Numbered from the stretch's first letter, positions 34,244-46,782 are shown. The stretch is DNA of 64,000 nt from Ambrosia x helenae (GCA_030844895.1 CM061223.1:6806676-6870675), one strand, 5' to 3'. The notes: generated from the sequence alone by a model not told the origin. A program made the numbers and translations.

Positions 34244-34344
34244 GTCAAGTGGCACTTGGAGTTCCCCCAAACACTTCAGTAGAAAATCTAAATTAATATT
34301 TAATCCCAATGAAGTGTTCGGAGGATCCCTTAGGGACACTTGGC
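34244..34344 (-). ncRNA. MIR395: MIR395 hairpin, unit III
   Basis: Exact miR395 complement at 34259-34279 (minus product). Opposite arm as in unit II (AATGAAGTGTTCGGAGGATC on plus); the loop is a little longer and AT-rich. The TATA box at 34506-34514 is 162 bp upstream because a broken second hairpin lies between. A possible Helitron surrounds the unit. Confidence 0.92.
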
Positions 34345-34403
34345 TTTTTTTCTTTCTTGTCTATACCTTTGTATTAGCAATGTCCAACACTTCTACTTTG
34401 TTG

Positions 34404-34442
34404 GTTGTCAAGTGCTACTTGGAGTTCCCCCAAACACTTCAC
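34404..34442 (-). pseudogene. MIR395 half-hairpin, unit III proximal
   Basis: Holds the miR395 strand with 20 of 21 bases (34422-34442, mismatch at the miRNA 5' base), but the loop and opposite arm are deleted, so it cannot fold as a precursor. It corresponds to the promoter-proximal hairpin of units I and IV. Confidence 0.85.
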
Positions 34443-34505
34443 CCTCTTGTGTATACCTTTGTAGTTACTTGATGTGTTTGTGTAATAAAATGGCTTAGGT
34501 AAACC

Positions 34506-34514
34506 TATATATAG
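34506..34514 (-). promoter_or_regulatory. TATA box of MIR395 unit III, with upstream GAGAC
   Basis: Minus CTATATATA. Minus GAGAC at 34590-34594, 76 bp upstream, the same offset as unit II. Confidence 0.6.
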
Positions 34515-35287
34515 ACAAGAGTTACGGGGAGTGCATGATCCATGAATCTGCATGATGCATATTAGAAGGGTGAATATGGTTGGAAATGAGTCTCTATTAG
34601 GAAAGTTGTAGTTTTGATTTTTGAAAAAAAGAGGAAACAATACGAAATCAACAAGTCATATATGGTTCGGACCAGGTGGTCAAGAAAGGAATTATATACT
34701 CCTTTCTTCATGTAACCATTAAAATGACTAGGTTCGGTTTCCAAACTTTAGATGTTTTGACAATGGATTCCATATGAGGTATCGATGCAAGTTAAAAGTA
34801 AAGGTCGAATGGATGGAATATACCTAACAAATTCTGAATGAGAAATCGGCTTACGAAGATGTAGAAGGGTTACTCCAATGGGACCTGCGAGCTTTTACAA
34901 GAGTTAGAAATACACATAAATCCTTGGTTTCAGTAATTGAATATGATTTGGGTTATAAATCTAATCTAACCACCTAAAAGTAAACTTTCTGCGTGTTTTT
35001 GTTAGACATCAAGATGAGAAAAAAAGAAAATGATTTTTGTTGCAAATGTGGTTTTACCAAGTAATTACTGATTTTTAAAAGGCAATCAGTAATTTTAAGT
35101 GAAATAAAGATATTAGTATTTTTGTAATTATAAGTAAAATTCAAATGAATATAGTTATGTTAAAACCAGGAAGTCAAAACTCATTATTCATGAATTTGGG
35201 TGGTGCAAGAGACAATATATGGACTATGCTTAAATATATAAATCATATCCTTGTAACTTCTCAACATGTTTATTTCCAAAGTTAAGA
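34515..35287. other. Upstream host DNA of MIR395 unit III
   Basis: Includes sequence resembling the other units' upstream DNA (for example CATTAAAATGACTAGGTTCGG near 34720, cut short). No gene recognised. Confidence 0.5.
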
Positions 35288-36866
35288 TCAAGCGAACTTT
35301 ACTTTGGGGAAAAAAAAAGGGACCTACCAAACTTAATTTATACAGCTAACCAAATGTATTTGAATTCGTACTAATTGATGTCATGACATAATCTAAAAGT
35401 AAGTGAAAAATGTAAGGTTTTTTTTTTTTTTTTTTTTTTTTTTATTTATTTTCCTCTTATATAAATTTGTCACAAAACATTATTAATTTATAATTCAACA
35501 CTTTTTCAATTTAAACTTTAGTCCCTATGCTTTTTTTTACGAATTATGTCACGCTTTAAATTTTGGGAGTTAACACGCCGTAACCTACCTATGTTGTTAA
35601 ATGTTAACGGCTCTGTCGTGGTATGTGGGTTCTAGCTTGACTTGATTATTCTTTTATATATTTTACATTTCGGTCAAAATTTCAGTGTTAACACGCTGCA
35701 ACGGGTGTGCGTGGTTCAATGTTGTTACATTTTGTTTGGTTTAATTGTCCGCGGCAACGCACGGGTCATAAATACTAGTTAATCAACAAACCGTCTTTCT
35801 AGCGAAGTGTTAGAAATAAGGATATACACCAAAGTTCTCCATAAACCAATCAAAATAAACTTACATCGTATTTCAACGTAACCACTACCAGTGAGTTAGC
35901 ATATCTGAGTGAGACTATGATTGTTTAAGACATCCATGCTTATGAAAAACACAAGAACCAACATTTTTAATTTTAAGTGAAATCAAATAACTAATGATCG
36001 ATTCCCACGTGAACCTAATATAACATTACATCTAGATCTAGCTACTTGTATATCACTTACGAATAAAGGGAAGTAGCAAGCAAAAAAAAAAAAAAAAAAA
36101 ATACCAAGTAAAAACCAACTCATAGGAGAGTGCTGCAACTTTCCTTCCGAATTCCAACGTCCTTTTTTCTAAGGTCCATTTTTTCATTCCATATCCATTA
36201 TACATGAAATACTTTTGTTTTACAAAGTTAGGAGAGGATTAAATGAGAAGAAACTTCATATAAGAACAAAAAGAAGAAATTACATAATGGTTAAATATTA
36301 ATTGTTTAACTCTTCTTATATTAATTATCATCTATCTAATTCAATAGTCATTAACACTTTATCCTACACATTATCAAAATTTGTTCTATACATATAAAAA
36401 TTCATCCTACATATAACGAAATTGTCATATGTTTATCCTACAAATATCGAGATTATCATACATACATCCTACACATATAAAAATTCATCCTACACATATC
36501 GAAATTATCCTTCACTCCAAATAAGGGTTGCTTTGGCAGAATATATTTTAAAAATGAATTATAAGTTTCATTTATTTAACTAGTTTAAAGGGGGTTACAA
36601 AAAATAATAATTAATTTAACATTCAATACAATTATAAAATGAAAGCTTCCTATTGGTTAGAATTTATTCTTTTTCTTCTTACAAAATATTTTATTCTCAT
36701 TTGAACTCTCCACTACAAAGTTATACCTATTATACTTATACGTAGGAGCATATGCGCTTCGAAACCCATTACGCAAGATATCATTTTGTCATTTTATACA
36801 AGAAAATATATATACAAAGTGGCGTATATAGAGTGACACATACTCATGTTCATACATACAAACATA
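35288..36866. repeat. Host duplicated block, part A2 left (pairs with 49201-50165)
   Basis: Collinear with copy B apart from a 484-bp MITE and adjacent DNA missing in B. Contains a poly(T) run at 35421-35443 and an A-run at about 36080-36100. No gene seen. Confidence 0.8.
36231..36714. mobile_element. MITE with 9-bp TSD ACAAAGTTA (MULE-type)
   Basis: ACAAAGTTA at 36222-36230 and 36715-36723. TIR-like ends GGAGAGGATTAAATGAGAA and TTCTCATTTGAACTCTCC, with 3 extra bases at the right end. The interior has AT-rich CATCCTACAnAT repeats. Copy B lacks it and some flanking DNA (near 50030). Confidence 0.75.
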
Positions 36867-37379
36867 CTAGTGGGAATGCCCGTGCGTTGCCGCGCATACG
36901 TAGAATTGAAGTATGAATGAATGAAATCGTTTACCAATAGGGGGCCGACTAAACGTATGTGATTTTATATATTAGTTGAAGTGATCTATGAATTGAATTG
37001 CTTTTACAACACTCGTGTCATTATCATATTCAACCATAACGGAGACGGGTCAACTATTTTCAGAATTTTGATATTTATAATTTAAAATTTTGAATGTAAT
37101 AATCAATATAGCTCTATAAATAATAAAATTATTGGCAGTGGAAATGATTTTCATAGGAATACCGTTATAACGTTTAAAGTTTTATGGCAGCTTGCTACAA
37201 GAGGAAATTGAATGTAGATTTTCAGGTCTTTTTTGTTCGTGATTTTTGTTTTAATTTTATTTATTGCAAGTTTTAATCCTGTATTATGACCCTCAAAACC
37301 ACATTGATGCTTGACCAGTTTTAGGGCTTCTAACTTCGTTTAGATTCCACTTTAATATTTGCACAAAGGATTCTTTCAG

Positions 37380-38480
37380 GTAAATGCGAGTGCCAAAGAT
37401 CCCGTAGACTCTTTCGGTCATCTGATTTTGCCTGCCAATAACCGTCTAGCGTCACCTCTATTTAAGTTGCATCATCCCCATAACTATGCATCTTAAAAAT
37501 TAAAGGAATAAAATAAGAAGTCCAGTCAAGCATATCATTAAAAAGAAAACAAAACAATCAAAATTGAGAACACGTTCTCACATGCTACCTTAGATGTGAT
37601 ATAAGTAAAAGACGGATCAATAATGACATTTTCCAGAGAGTAGTTCTTGAGACAAATCGGACATTGCCATTGCCAACAAAATACATAAAAATAGGGATAG
37701 GGCTTATGAAGTATAGGAAAGCTCTTATGACTTGATAAAATGACTTGCCTTAAGAGACCATAGATTCTTTTCTACAAACACTTAAGAGATCATGTGTTCA
37801 CAAGGTTTGAATCTTCCAACTATTTTAATTCTTGAACCGCTCATTTGTAGCAAAATGACAGCAGTTGTAGGATGCATGAGTCAACGTCATGTCATGCATC
37901 AATGTTATCTATATTTGTTGGTTTAATAAAGCTTTCATAATTATTTCATCCCTTTTGGTTGTTTTTACATATCAGCCTTCTACAAACTCTATTTTTTTAA
38001 AACCAAATTTGATCCAGAAGTTGAAGCATTTTCACAACCAACATTATAGATGAAGTGATGAAAGCTACTTTCACAACTACTACTTGCGTTTAGACAAAAT
38101 GAAGAGGAAAAAAGAAATAAATTAAGAAACGCATGCAAACCGGTTATTCCCGACAAATATATTTAAACCATCCTGGAAGGAAAGCAACAATATATTTTGT
38201 TTTCTTTTGAAATCATCAACTATTGGTCACTAATTTACAACAAACAAAAAATAGTAAACGTAAACAAATAATGTTAGTTGCAAGGCCTTGTAGACTAACA
38301 AATATATTGTTAGCAACAACCTCTAGATCTTTGTCATTGACATCATTGACTGTGGCAGCACCACTACCTACACAATGGTGAATACGTGCAAGGGCGTCTT
38401 CAAATCGCTCACCATCACTCTTTTGGTATAAGGTTGAGAATCTATTGGGGTAGAATGACAACATTAAGAAGTGGTTAGGC
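37380..38480 (-). pseudogene. SIZ1-like: SIZ1-like SUMO E3 ligase fragment, copy A
   Basis: Minus-strand exon-like pieces in the order of plant SIZ1. First, an exon after an acceptor near 38440, with GERFEDALARIHHCVGSGAA and DLEVVANNI. Then a piece with WQCPICLKNYSLENVIIDP (about 37670-37600), ending at a GT donor, and one with IEVTLDGYWQAK (about 37470-37390). These match the region around the SP-RING of SIZ1, which transfers SUMO to targets. Damage: a 2-bp loss that shifts the first exon, a stop in the third piece, and absence of the rest of the gene. It was captured by the surrounding Helitron. Identification is from memory of the family motif, not a search. Confidence 0.7.
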
Positions 38481-40006
38481 TATCAGGGAAAGCTGAAACA
38501 TTTTTCCTCAAAAATAGCCATTGATATCACCTTCTAAGTTCTATCATAAATATTAAATACAAAGTTTAAGGTACATTATCATCAACTTTTACAACCATTA
38601 TAATAAAGGCTTAACCATTCCAACCAAAAATTTTAATAAACAAAAGGATATTTGAATGAGACATGACATCCAAATAGAAGAGTATACAGATCAACATCAT
38701 GAATCAAGAGCATACAAAAAAGTTTAACATTAGTCTTACACGGTTGCACTCTTAGCCCTCTTGTTGACACCAAAGAGAAACATTAATAGGACTTCCATAG
38801 AACATGGCAGCATGTCATGAATCGGGTTATTTCCAAAAGCTAAATAAATTTAAAAAGGTCAGCCCTTTTGCCTGCTCAAGTTGGAACAAACATCATCGCC
38901 GGTTAACCAATCAAACACAAGCCTATATTATATTATAGAATCTACAAAAAAGAATAACTTACCTGGCCCACTTCGTCACCAAAATCATCCAAAAGGCATG
39001 GCAGAAATCTGTAAGAGATCCCGCAAATTCAAGTTAATTAGAAAAAAGTGAGATTGAAGTATAAACAAAATTTAATAAAATTATGCAATTTAATGGGTTT
39101 AGCCGAAAATATTCATAGGCGTAGTTGTAAACGAATGAAGGCAGAGAGCCCCTAGCCTGATAACCCAAAGTGAAACTGTTAACATATTGCATAAATAATG
39201 AGTTCTATAAACCAAGATGGCATTAAAAAATAAATAATATTAGGCCCACGGATGGTTCATATTATACTAGTCACTTGCTTATTTCTGTTTCTTCGAGTAC
39301 GGCAAGAAATTGTTCAGTTTCAAAAATCAACATTTGCAAAATATAATAAGCAACCTTTTTCTATGAGTGAGTGAATGAAAATACGCGACTATTCAATTGT
39401 AACATTCAATTTGCATTCACTAAGTTGCAATTGATGAGGGGTTGAGGGGATGTGGAAGGTATATTTTGCCATGGGAGGAGTAGGGGTAACAAGTAATGTG
39501 AATTAGGGTTTATCTATAATACATTATAAAGGAGGAGTGATGTACAACATAGTCATTTTCATTTCCGTACAACTTAACAAACAAGATGTACAATATATTT
39601 AAGCAAAAAAATAAGGGTATTATTGGCATACTTGTGACTATTAGGACACTTAGGAGGGTAGATTAGTAAATTTAACATAATCCAATACCTCACATCCTAA
39701 AATCTTATCCCAATTATGCCCTTATGTCCAACTTTTAAAACACAAAATACAACCTGTGACACCCGGCAAACTCCGGTAACTAACTTTTTGAAAACTTAGT
39801 AAGTCTACCTTAGCGAGTCGCGCATACATTACACATGACAGGGTCAGTCGAGTCGAGTCGTGCATCATTGAGGTTTTAACACACGCAGGTCTCGAGTCCC
39901 GGGAATTGGTGAACGAGTGTGAACGTGGTTGTTTTCATGAATTATGTGTTTATAATCTTTATGTGACTTGTCGGTATGTGTATACGTGTTTACATATGTT
40001 AAAACA

Positions 40007-40252
40007 GCGATTACACGTAATTGCATGATATTATAGGTGATTAGCCCTAATTGCATGATATTATAGGTGATTAGCCCTAATTGCATGATATTATATGTGA
40101 TTAGCCCTAATTGCATGCTGATAGGGGGTGATTAGCCCTAATCGCCTATAGGGTAGGCGATTAGGAGGTTTGGGTAGGCAATTAGAGCCCTAATCGCCAA
40201 TAGGGTAGGCGATTAGCAGCCCTAATCGCCTGATAATGCTGCACAATCGCCT
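40007..40252. repeat. GGCGATTAG/CTAATCGCC array, upstream of TATA
   Basis: More than ten units such as GTGATTAGCCCTAATTGCAT and AGGCGATTAG...CTAATCGCC. Four of these form a tandem of about 36 bp. The ORF with repeated MQLGLITYNI is a by-product. Confidence 0.85.
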
Positions 40253-41087
40253 GCCGTGTTTTAAACGACTAGAAACGCCTATAAATACCACCCTTGACCT
40301 CTAAAACACCATTTGTGCAACCCTAGCCATCCCATAACCTATCCCAACACACAAACACCCTCTGGAACTCGTTTTTACATCAAAACAACCATTTCCAAGC
40401 TTATTCCATCATTTCCTCTTAAATCCAAGGTGTGTTCTTCAAACCCAAACCTTTAAATGATTATATTTTGTTCCCTAAAAGTCCAGACCTGACTTATAAA
40501 TGTTTTTGTCTTTGAAAATCCATTAAAAACCGTTTTTAAACAAACCCAAACCTTTATGTGTGTTATATGTGTTATATGTGATTAAAGGTAGGATTTTTAT
40601 GATTGAAACATGATTGTTCTTGTGTTATTTAGGTATTCATGGCTGCTATGAGTTAGTATGATGATGTCCTAGGAGTTTGGATGGTTTTGGTTGTGTGTTG
40701 TTGATGTTTGATGTTTTGACCCATTTGAATGATTTTGAATGATTAAGGATGCTATGAGGTGTGTTGTTGATTGTATGATGTTAGGGTTTGCTTTAGGATG
40801 ATGCTAGAGTAGTAGGATACTATCGGACAACGTGGTTATGTGGTGAAATCTGGATATTTGCTATTTAGGGCAAGTTCTTGCATGTTGATGTGATGTTTAC
40901 ATGTTAAGTTTACTATTTTGGGAAAACGCTCGCATTCAGGACTGTTAGAATGATGAAAACTTAGGGGTTTTGCTTGAAATATGTTTGTTAATGTGTCATG
41001 ATTGATATTGGGTGTTTACACATGTTTCGGATCTGATTTGGAGGGTTAAACGCGTGAAAAGGCTGAACAAAACAGCGTAGGCGATTA

Positions 41088-41280
41088 GGATTTCCCAATC
41101 GCCTATGTTGTAGGCGATTAGCCCCTAATCACATACCCTATAGGCGATTAGGGAGCCTAATCGCCTACCCACCATGCAATTGTGATCCTAATTGCTAGCT
41201 AACTTCAGAATAGCATGTCTTATGACTCCTAATCACTAGTTAACTTTTCCTAATTGCATGCTAAGTTCCTAATCGCGTGT
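41088..41280. repeat. GGCGATTAG/CTAATCGCC array, downstream of TATA
   Basis: Paired TAGGCGATTAG and CTAATCGCCTA units, then CTAATTGCTAG and CTAATCGCGTG variants, about 800-1000 bp after the TATA box. Confidence 0.8.
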
Positions 41281-42943
41281 ACTGCTGTTATAAGTGTATT
41301 TTGACATTCCGAAACCCGATTCGACACCTAGGAACATGCTAGGAACCCCGTGACATGCCTAGTAACATAGTAACACATGTATGGACTTGTTTGTGCGTTA
41401 TTTGACCTATGTGTTAGACTCGTTGAACTTTAACACATGTTAAGTACTAAGTTGCATGATTTGTGTATGTTTGAGTATGAGATGAACACGTGGAATGTCG
41501 GGTCACCAATGGGATGTCGAGTCTTGTCTTACGTAGTCTGGTTGTCGGTCAAACACGCTTTTTGGACACATAATGGTCATGGACTGGACTTAGGGACTAA
41601 TGAACCCGACGAGTTATTAGTCTAACTTGACACATATCTTATGATAGGTCGCCAATAGTTGGGACTATCATATCTTACAAACGGTTTACTCATATCACAT
41701 AAGCGGTTTACTCATTAAACGGAAGACGCAACCTAAGGTGAGTTCACGGCCCCACATTTTACGGTGTTTGCTTTCGGGGGAGAAACATGCTTAAAACTCT
41801 TTTATGACTTATGGCTCGGTTTCATCTTAAACTCTTTTATGACTTATGACTCTTTTTCACGTTATACTATGGCTTACTTATTATTACTATACGGTTCATC
41901 AAAAAGTCCCTTAGAAACCACTAACATGGGCGTATGGCGGGGAAATATGGATAGCGCTATTGGGAACTGACAAGCCCCACTCGACGGTTGGACCGGGCGA
42001 GTGCATATTGTCTCTAATAAAACAAGGTCTACCGGTGATGACGGTAGCCCATAGGAAACTAAGGGTCAGTAAACGGCATAGTCAGCAATGGTTTCACCCG
42101 TATGAGTATCTTATTCTACGCCTAGCTAGCGTTCTCACAAGCATAGTAGTAACTGTGATGGTAACGGTGTTCGAAGGATCACTTTAAACGTTTAAATAAA
42201 ACCTGTGAACTCACCAGCATTATATGTTGACTCTTTTAGCATGTTTTCTCAGGTCGCTAAGGTAGCAGCTGTCAGATAGGCGCACGGAGTCGCACCGGAG
42301 TCGTCTCGCGTCTAGGGTCTCATTTGCATGTCTTGGAACTGTTAACTTTTGAACTTATGTTTTATTTCTGCATGACTTTTGTAAACTCTGAATGCTTCCG
42401 CATTGTTGAATGTTGGTTTTAAATCTTATGCATGGTTTTTGTTTACGTACGTTTTTACATTTAGACGTCGTTTATTGTGACCGTTGACTTGGATCCTGGT
42501 GTGTCACACGCCTCGCGGTAGAACTCTACACGTGGGAATCTGAGGGTGTGACACAACCTAACCTATGATGCATCTTAAATGTGAGACCTTTCAACCCCTC
42601 ATCTATATTATTACATATACTTCATTATAATCAATTTCTTGAATGCTAATAGTCTTTTCATCACCCCAAACAAAATCTTAGAGCTAATTTCATGCTTTGA
42701 AACATTGTTTTGTCCAAAAAAAATTATGTCTTCATTAGATGAGAAGAGAAAAAAATCAATAAGAAGTTAAGACGCTTGCAAGATATGGTTTTCGGATGCT
42801 ACAAGGTATAAAGATATGAGTTAATCTTTATATACATATATACATTTTTTTCTACTTGTTCATATGTTCTTTGACAATTACAAAAATTTGTCATCATAAT
42901 ATATCATTGTTTTGCTCCATTCAAATTTAGTTATTTGCTATAG

Positions 42944-43494
42944 ACAATGGGAATGCCTGTGATGTTGGATGTAATAATCAACTATGTTGGATCGTTGCAG
43001 AATCAAATTGAGGTAATTTAATTATGAAACTAACAATTAAAACAATAAACAAACAATATTTAGAAATATTGATGAGAAAATATTTTTCAAAATTAATTAG
43101 TATAGTTTTTTCTCTTCTTTGTGCATTTTTAGTTTCTCTCCATGAAGCTTTCAGAAGCCAGCATGTTCTATGATCTATTGACCTCAACTCTACTGAATTG
43201 GATGATATGGCCCCTATGAAGGTGACAAATGGCTTTTTTAACTATCCTTGTTAAGAAGTTGTGTATCTTGAATCATATATGTTGTTAACTAAATAAAACG
43301 GACAAAATTATAAATATAACATTCTAGATTTGCTAATATATTTCTAATATATTATAAATATTACTTCCACTTACTGCATGAGATGAAAACTGATGTTGCA
43401 GGGAACAAATGGACATGAAGGACAGATGATGGAGAGGATGGTTGGAGAAGGGTATGGAGACTTTCCTCAATTTCAATCAACATGGTCTCCTTGA
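42944..43494 (+). pseudogene. bHLH transcription factor fragment, last three exons
   Basis: Exon 42944-43012 (after ...GCTATAG, before GTAATT) encodes the second helix VMLDVIINYVGSLQNQIE. Exon 43133-43221 starts FLSMKLSEASMFYD and ends before GTGACA. Exon 43402-43494 (after GTTGCAG) encodes GTNGHEGQMMERMVGEGYGD and ends in TGA. The family usually reads GKAVMLDEIINYVQSLQ and FLSMKL, typical of plant BEE/CIB-type bHLH proteins. Splice sites look usable. An 8-bp duplication in the middle exon breaks the frame, and the basic region and N-terminus are absent. Captured by the Helitron; it may still yield chimeric RNA. Confidence 0.8.
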
Positions 43495-43803
43495 ACGCCA
43501 TGAAATAGTTAACCCGATCTATGCGTAAACTATATTTGTTCTAAGACTTTTAAGGTATTTGTTGATCTATTTAATGTTCTTGTTAAACGTTGTATGAAGT
43601 GTGGTTCAGAATATTATTTTGCTTTCGGCAATTGTATATTGTTTAAGTTCTAATTCTAATCAATAAAATAAATTAAACACTAGCATAAAGAGAAAACAAA
43701 AACTTAACTATGTGTTAATTACTTATGTTATTTGTGTTAAGAAATAAGAAATCGAAAAAGCCATAAATTCATGCTCACGCTAATGAATCAACCTGAATCT
43801 TTA

Positions 43804-44621
43804 TCTTCTATACTATATTATAAAACATCAGTGAAGGATACCCGCAAAATTTAAGTAAATACAACCTTTATTGCTTATAGTACAATGCTTATTGAAGTCA
43901 TTTAAGGGGTAAAATTGTCTTTCTACTTAAATATTCAATTGTTGAAGAAAATAATTTAAACATAATTATAAAATTGATGAGGAAATTAACAATAATGTGG
44001 TGACTCTTTACATTCATAACCTCCATGTCTTTATTATATTTGTATCAATGTTATAGTCTTATAAATAGTGGTCATGTATTTGGTATATAAAGACTCTTCA
44101 CATACATAATTTACATGTACGTCTTTCAATGTTTATAGTAAATAAATTATATCATATATTATGTATTTATATCTTCTTTTTAAATTTATGTGGTTGCAGG
44201 TTGGTATGATGTGACACTTCTGCACACAAATGAATATGCAGGCTTGAAGTTTGCCAACACACCCAACCCATGACATGTTTCAACCAATTAAAGTGAGTGA
44301 TATATGTAGGCTTGACGTTTATACAAGCAGATATGGTAGAGATACTTCATGAGCAACGTCATCCTCTTCCTCGATGGTTTTTTGTTTTCTCTGCTACTAT
44401 AAGCTTCTAGGAATAGAATTTAAGTTTCTGATCTCACGAAGTCACCAATTGTTTACATATCCAAAAGAAGACAAGTTCTTATCAATCGATTTGGTAGTTT
44501 TAACTATATTGATTACTAATTTGTTTGGTCCAATATATTTGTTACGACGCTTGTCAAACTAACATAAAACGAGAGTATCTATGCAAATCATTGACTCCGC
44601 TGCATCTCGCGGGTGCCCTAA
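43804..44621 (+). mobile_element. Possible inner Helitron remnant
   Basis: TCTTCTATACTATATTATAA after an A (43803), and CCGCTGCATCTCGCGG followed by GTGCCCTAA near 44621, look like degenerate Helitron ends. The 3' flank is not T and no empty site exists. Confidence 0.25.
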
Positions 44622-45166
44622 AATAATAGAAATATGTTGCACACTAAAAAATGCATTTTAGTAATTACATCACTTCCACTACAATCTTATGGTCATTAAG
44701 AGATACAACGCCACTTCACTACGCTAAGCACCGCTCTACAATGGCATACTTATCTGCCTTCGAGATACATCAAAAGGGTCCCACCGAAGGACGTGGGCCA
44801 ATCTAAGGGTGTTGCAAGGAATAGTACGGGCTATTGTTATGTATCCATTTAAAATTTTCAGAAGATATACTTATGAGTTTCAGTTTTTAATAACATATAT
44901 TTTATACATCGTTGTTTTCTACTTCATCATAACGAATAGCCAACAAACACGATGCACAAGGGGCAAAACAGATGCACCCGCTGCAACGCGCGGGCATTCC
45001 TACTAGTAATATGAAATGTACAAGTGGGTGTTGCAAGCAAGGGTAGTATTGGAAGGTTTTTTTATGACATTTTGGGTTTAAAGCAAGAAACCATTCATAT
45101 GCTATCTCAAAAATTATAGGAAATTACTATTGTAGCGAACATGGGTACTTTATAATGTAGTATAGA

Positions 45167-46424
45167 TATAGATATGCCGTATATACAACACACTTTCACC
45201 ATTTTTCGCAACCAGCTTAACTTGACGTAGGATTCGGAGAGGTGGGTCTCATTTAATTTCTTGGGCTTATAATTGTAACAATTGTAGTAGGCGATGTGGT
45301 ATGGGTTAAGGTTGTGTTGTTGCTAGTGGCTTGCTAGTACAAAATGTTGTACATAATTTGGGAATTAATGAAAAATATTTGCCATTCTAAAAACAAAAAA
45401 AAGCTATACATTCAAGGGAATAGAGTGAAAAGCATGTTGCATTTTTGTGCACTTAGTTAACCCAATGATGTTTTCATATTGATGTAAAAAGGTTTGAAAA
45501 GAGTTTTGGTAAAGACCAGATCATAAAAAGTGGAATATATTATATACTTATATTCTCATTTAATAATGTACTCCGTATATCGCTTATAGGGCTAGGTTCA
45601 AACGTACTATTACATGCGCATGAAGGGACAGGGTATGCAAGATAAAGATCCCATTTAACTTTTGGAAAAAGATTTTCATATAAGATATCTTGTTGTGTTG
45701 TTACTTATCACAGTGGTCCCAAGTTCCAACGTTGAAGAAACTAACAAAATTATTAAGTCATCATATACTATACTAACACATTTTTGTCTGTTAAGAAAAT
45801 AAAATTCGTACATTTCATTTAAATCTATAGCAGCTTCAGAAATAAGTACAAACTACAGAAAATATCATGCAATGAAGAATGACGTGCTAGATCCAATGTA
45901 AATTCAGTAGTAATGACAAGAACAAATTAATTTAAATTTGATTGAAAACAGGGACATGATAGCACCACATAACCACAAATGATAACGATAACATCATAGA
46001 GTTACAGACTTTATAAGTCATAATCAACATTAATGGGGGAATTCACGAACCATGCACCCCTTAATTAGGAATGATACACCCCGACTCACATCATGCACCA
46101 ATAAGAGCGTGCCACATACCTCAGAATGTGATGTCACACCCTAGAATGTGATGTCACGGGGTGTATGAAACCTAGAACCCTTAATTGGTGGGGAAAAAAG
46201 TATATAATATTTGGGATTCTTGGTTATAAAGGAAATGACAAGTGATAGTTTTTAGAAACCGTCGTTAGAATAAATATAAATAGCGTTTATTATATTTATT
46301 TAATTGCTTTCATTATCATTTATATTACGTTGAAAAATTATTATTATATCCCTAAGTTAATAATATGTAATTTCTTGATAGACGTAATTACCCTTAGTAA
46401 GATTATTTAGGTGTCCCATCTGTG
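45167..46424. repeat. Host duplicated block, part A3 (pairs with 52880-54002)
   Basis: Near-identical order to copy B, with a 146-bp MITE extra in A. Part of it (45590-45720) resembles the DNA upstream of MIR395 units (GGGTATGCAAGATAAAGATC cut short). No hairpin was found beside it. No gene until the exon at 46559. Confidence 0.8.
46035..46180. mobile_element. Small MITE, 146 bp, TSD TTAAT, absent from copy B
   Basis: TTAAT at 46030-46034 and 46181-46185. Copy B has one TTAGT followed by TGGTGGG at the same place (about 53752). Inner inverted arms ACACCCCG / CGGGGTGT and TGATGTCAC. Confidence 0.8.
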
Positions 46425-46616
46425 TATAAATAGAGAGCTTATTAGAGATTGAAGGAGTTCACAAATCATAACCTTCTCTCTCATAAACATGTTCATCAAG
46501 AATTCATAATCCCATAATTTAGATACACCCTAAAGGGAACCCAATACTACTGAAAAGGATGTCATCCTCCACCAACACTCTCTCTGCATCTGTTGCTAGT
46601 CTCATCAATCTATCAG
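46425..46616 (+). CDS. Putative first exon of a host gene, copy A (with TATA and uORF)
   Basis: TATAAATA at 46425-46432, then about 55 bp on a uORF ATG TTC ATC AAG AAT TCA TAA (46489-46509), then an ATG at 46559 opening MSSSTNTLSASVASLINLS. At 46616 a CAG/GTATCA donor ends the exon (58 nt). The same arrangement is kept in copy B (54003-54194), with 19 codons still open but five residues changed. No further exon is visible before the copy B block begins at 47391, so this copy looks orphaned. I do not recognise the protein. Confidence 0.45.
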
Positions 46617-46782
46617 GTATCATCATGTTTTCCATTACTTATAATCAGAACTAATCAATATGTTGTTTTTCTTGCCATAAATATTAAAAATTAGAAGACT
46701 AAGGTTTCCTATGAAGCTAAAAATACATGAAGATCACTTATGACTACTAAGAAAGCAAGGCTCAAGATTTTTAGCTTGCTAG

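Larger units (their letters stand above)
32524..35778 (+). mobile_element. Candidate Helitron containing MIR395 unit III
   Basis: The 5' end TCTATACTATATGAGGG follows an A (32523). The 3' end at 35745-35778 has CCGCGGCAACGCACGGG, a stem-loop-like element, then CTAG before T, as in plant Helitrons. The copy of this 3' end at about 49639-49672 has a perfect CCGCG/CGCGG stem. Between the ends lie MIR395 unit III and a MITE. Caveat: no empty site is available, and the 5' end is only a short match, so these two ends may not belong together. Confidence 0.4.
39755..42553 (+). mobile_element. Solo LTR, Ty3/Gypsy (family a, related to 54214), TSD CAACC
   Basis: CAACC at 39750-39754 and 42554-42558. 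2799 bp, from TGTGACACCCGGC to GAGGGTGTGACA. TATA box 40280-40287; GGCGATTAG arrays at 40007-40252 and 41088-41280. It sits inside the plus-strand Helitron. Confidence 0.93.
39513..45006 (+). mobile_element. Helitron carrying bHLH exons, with empty site in copy B
   Basis: The 5' end TCTATAATACATTATAAAGG follows A39512. The 3' end CCCGCTGCAACGCGCGGG...CTAG (45006) precedes T45007. Copy B has the uninterrupted GGGTTTATAGTATGAATTG at about 52711-52729, so the insertion was exactly between A and T. About 2.7 kb without the solo LTR at 39755-42553. No Rep/helicase. Confidence 0.9.
36867..45166 (-). mobile_element. Helitron carrying a SIZ1 fragment, copy A (interrupted)
   Basis: The 3' end is at 36867 (minus ...GCGCGGCAACGCACGG...CTAG followed by T); the 5' end is at 45166 (minus TCTATACTACATTATAAAG, preceded by A). 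It is interrupted at 39513-45006 by a plus-strand Helitron. Without it the element is about 2.8 kb, matching copy B (50166-52879). No Rep/helicase, so non-autonomous. It carries gene fragments on the minus strand. Confidence 0.8.

Noticed and set aside
39865..40116. 83-aa ORF with repeated MQLGLITYNI
   Set aside because: Translation of the GGCGATTAG-type tandem array in a solo LTR, antisense to it; not a protein gene.
45540..45720. Another MIR395 unit
   Set aside because: Upstream-type sequence is recognisable but no miR395 arm was found beside it.
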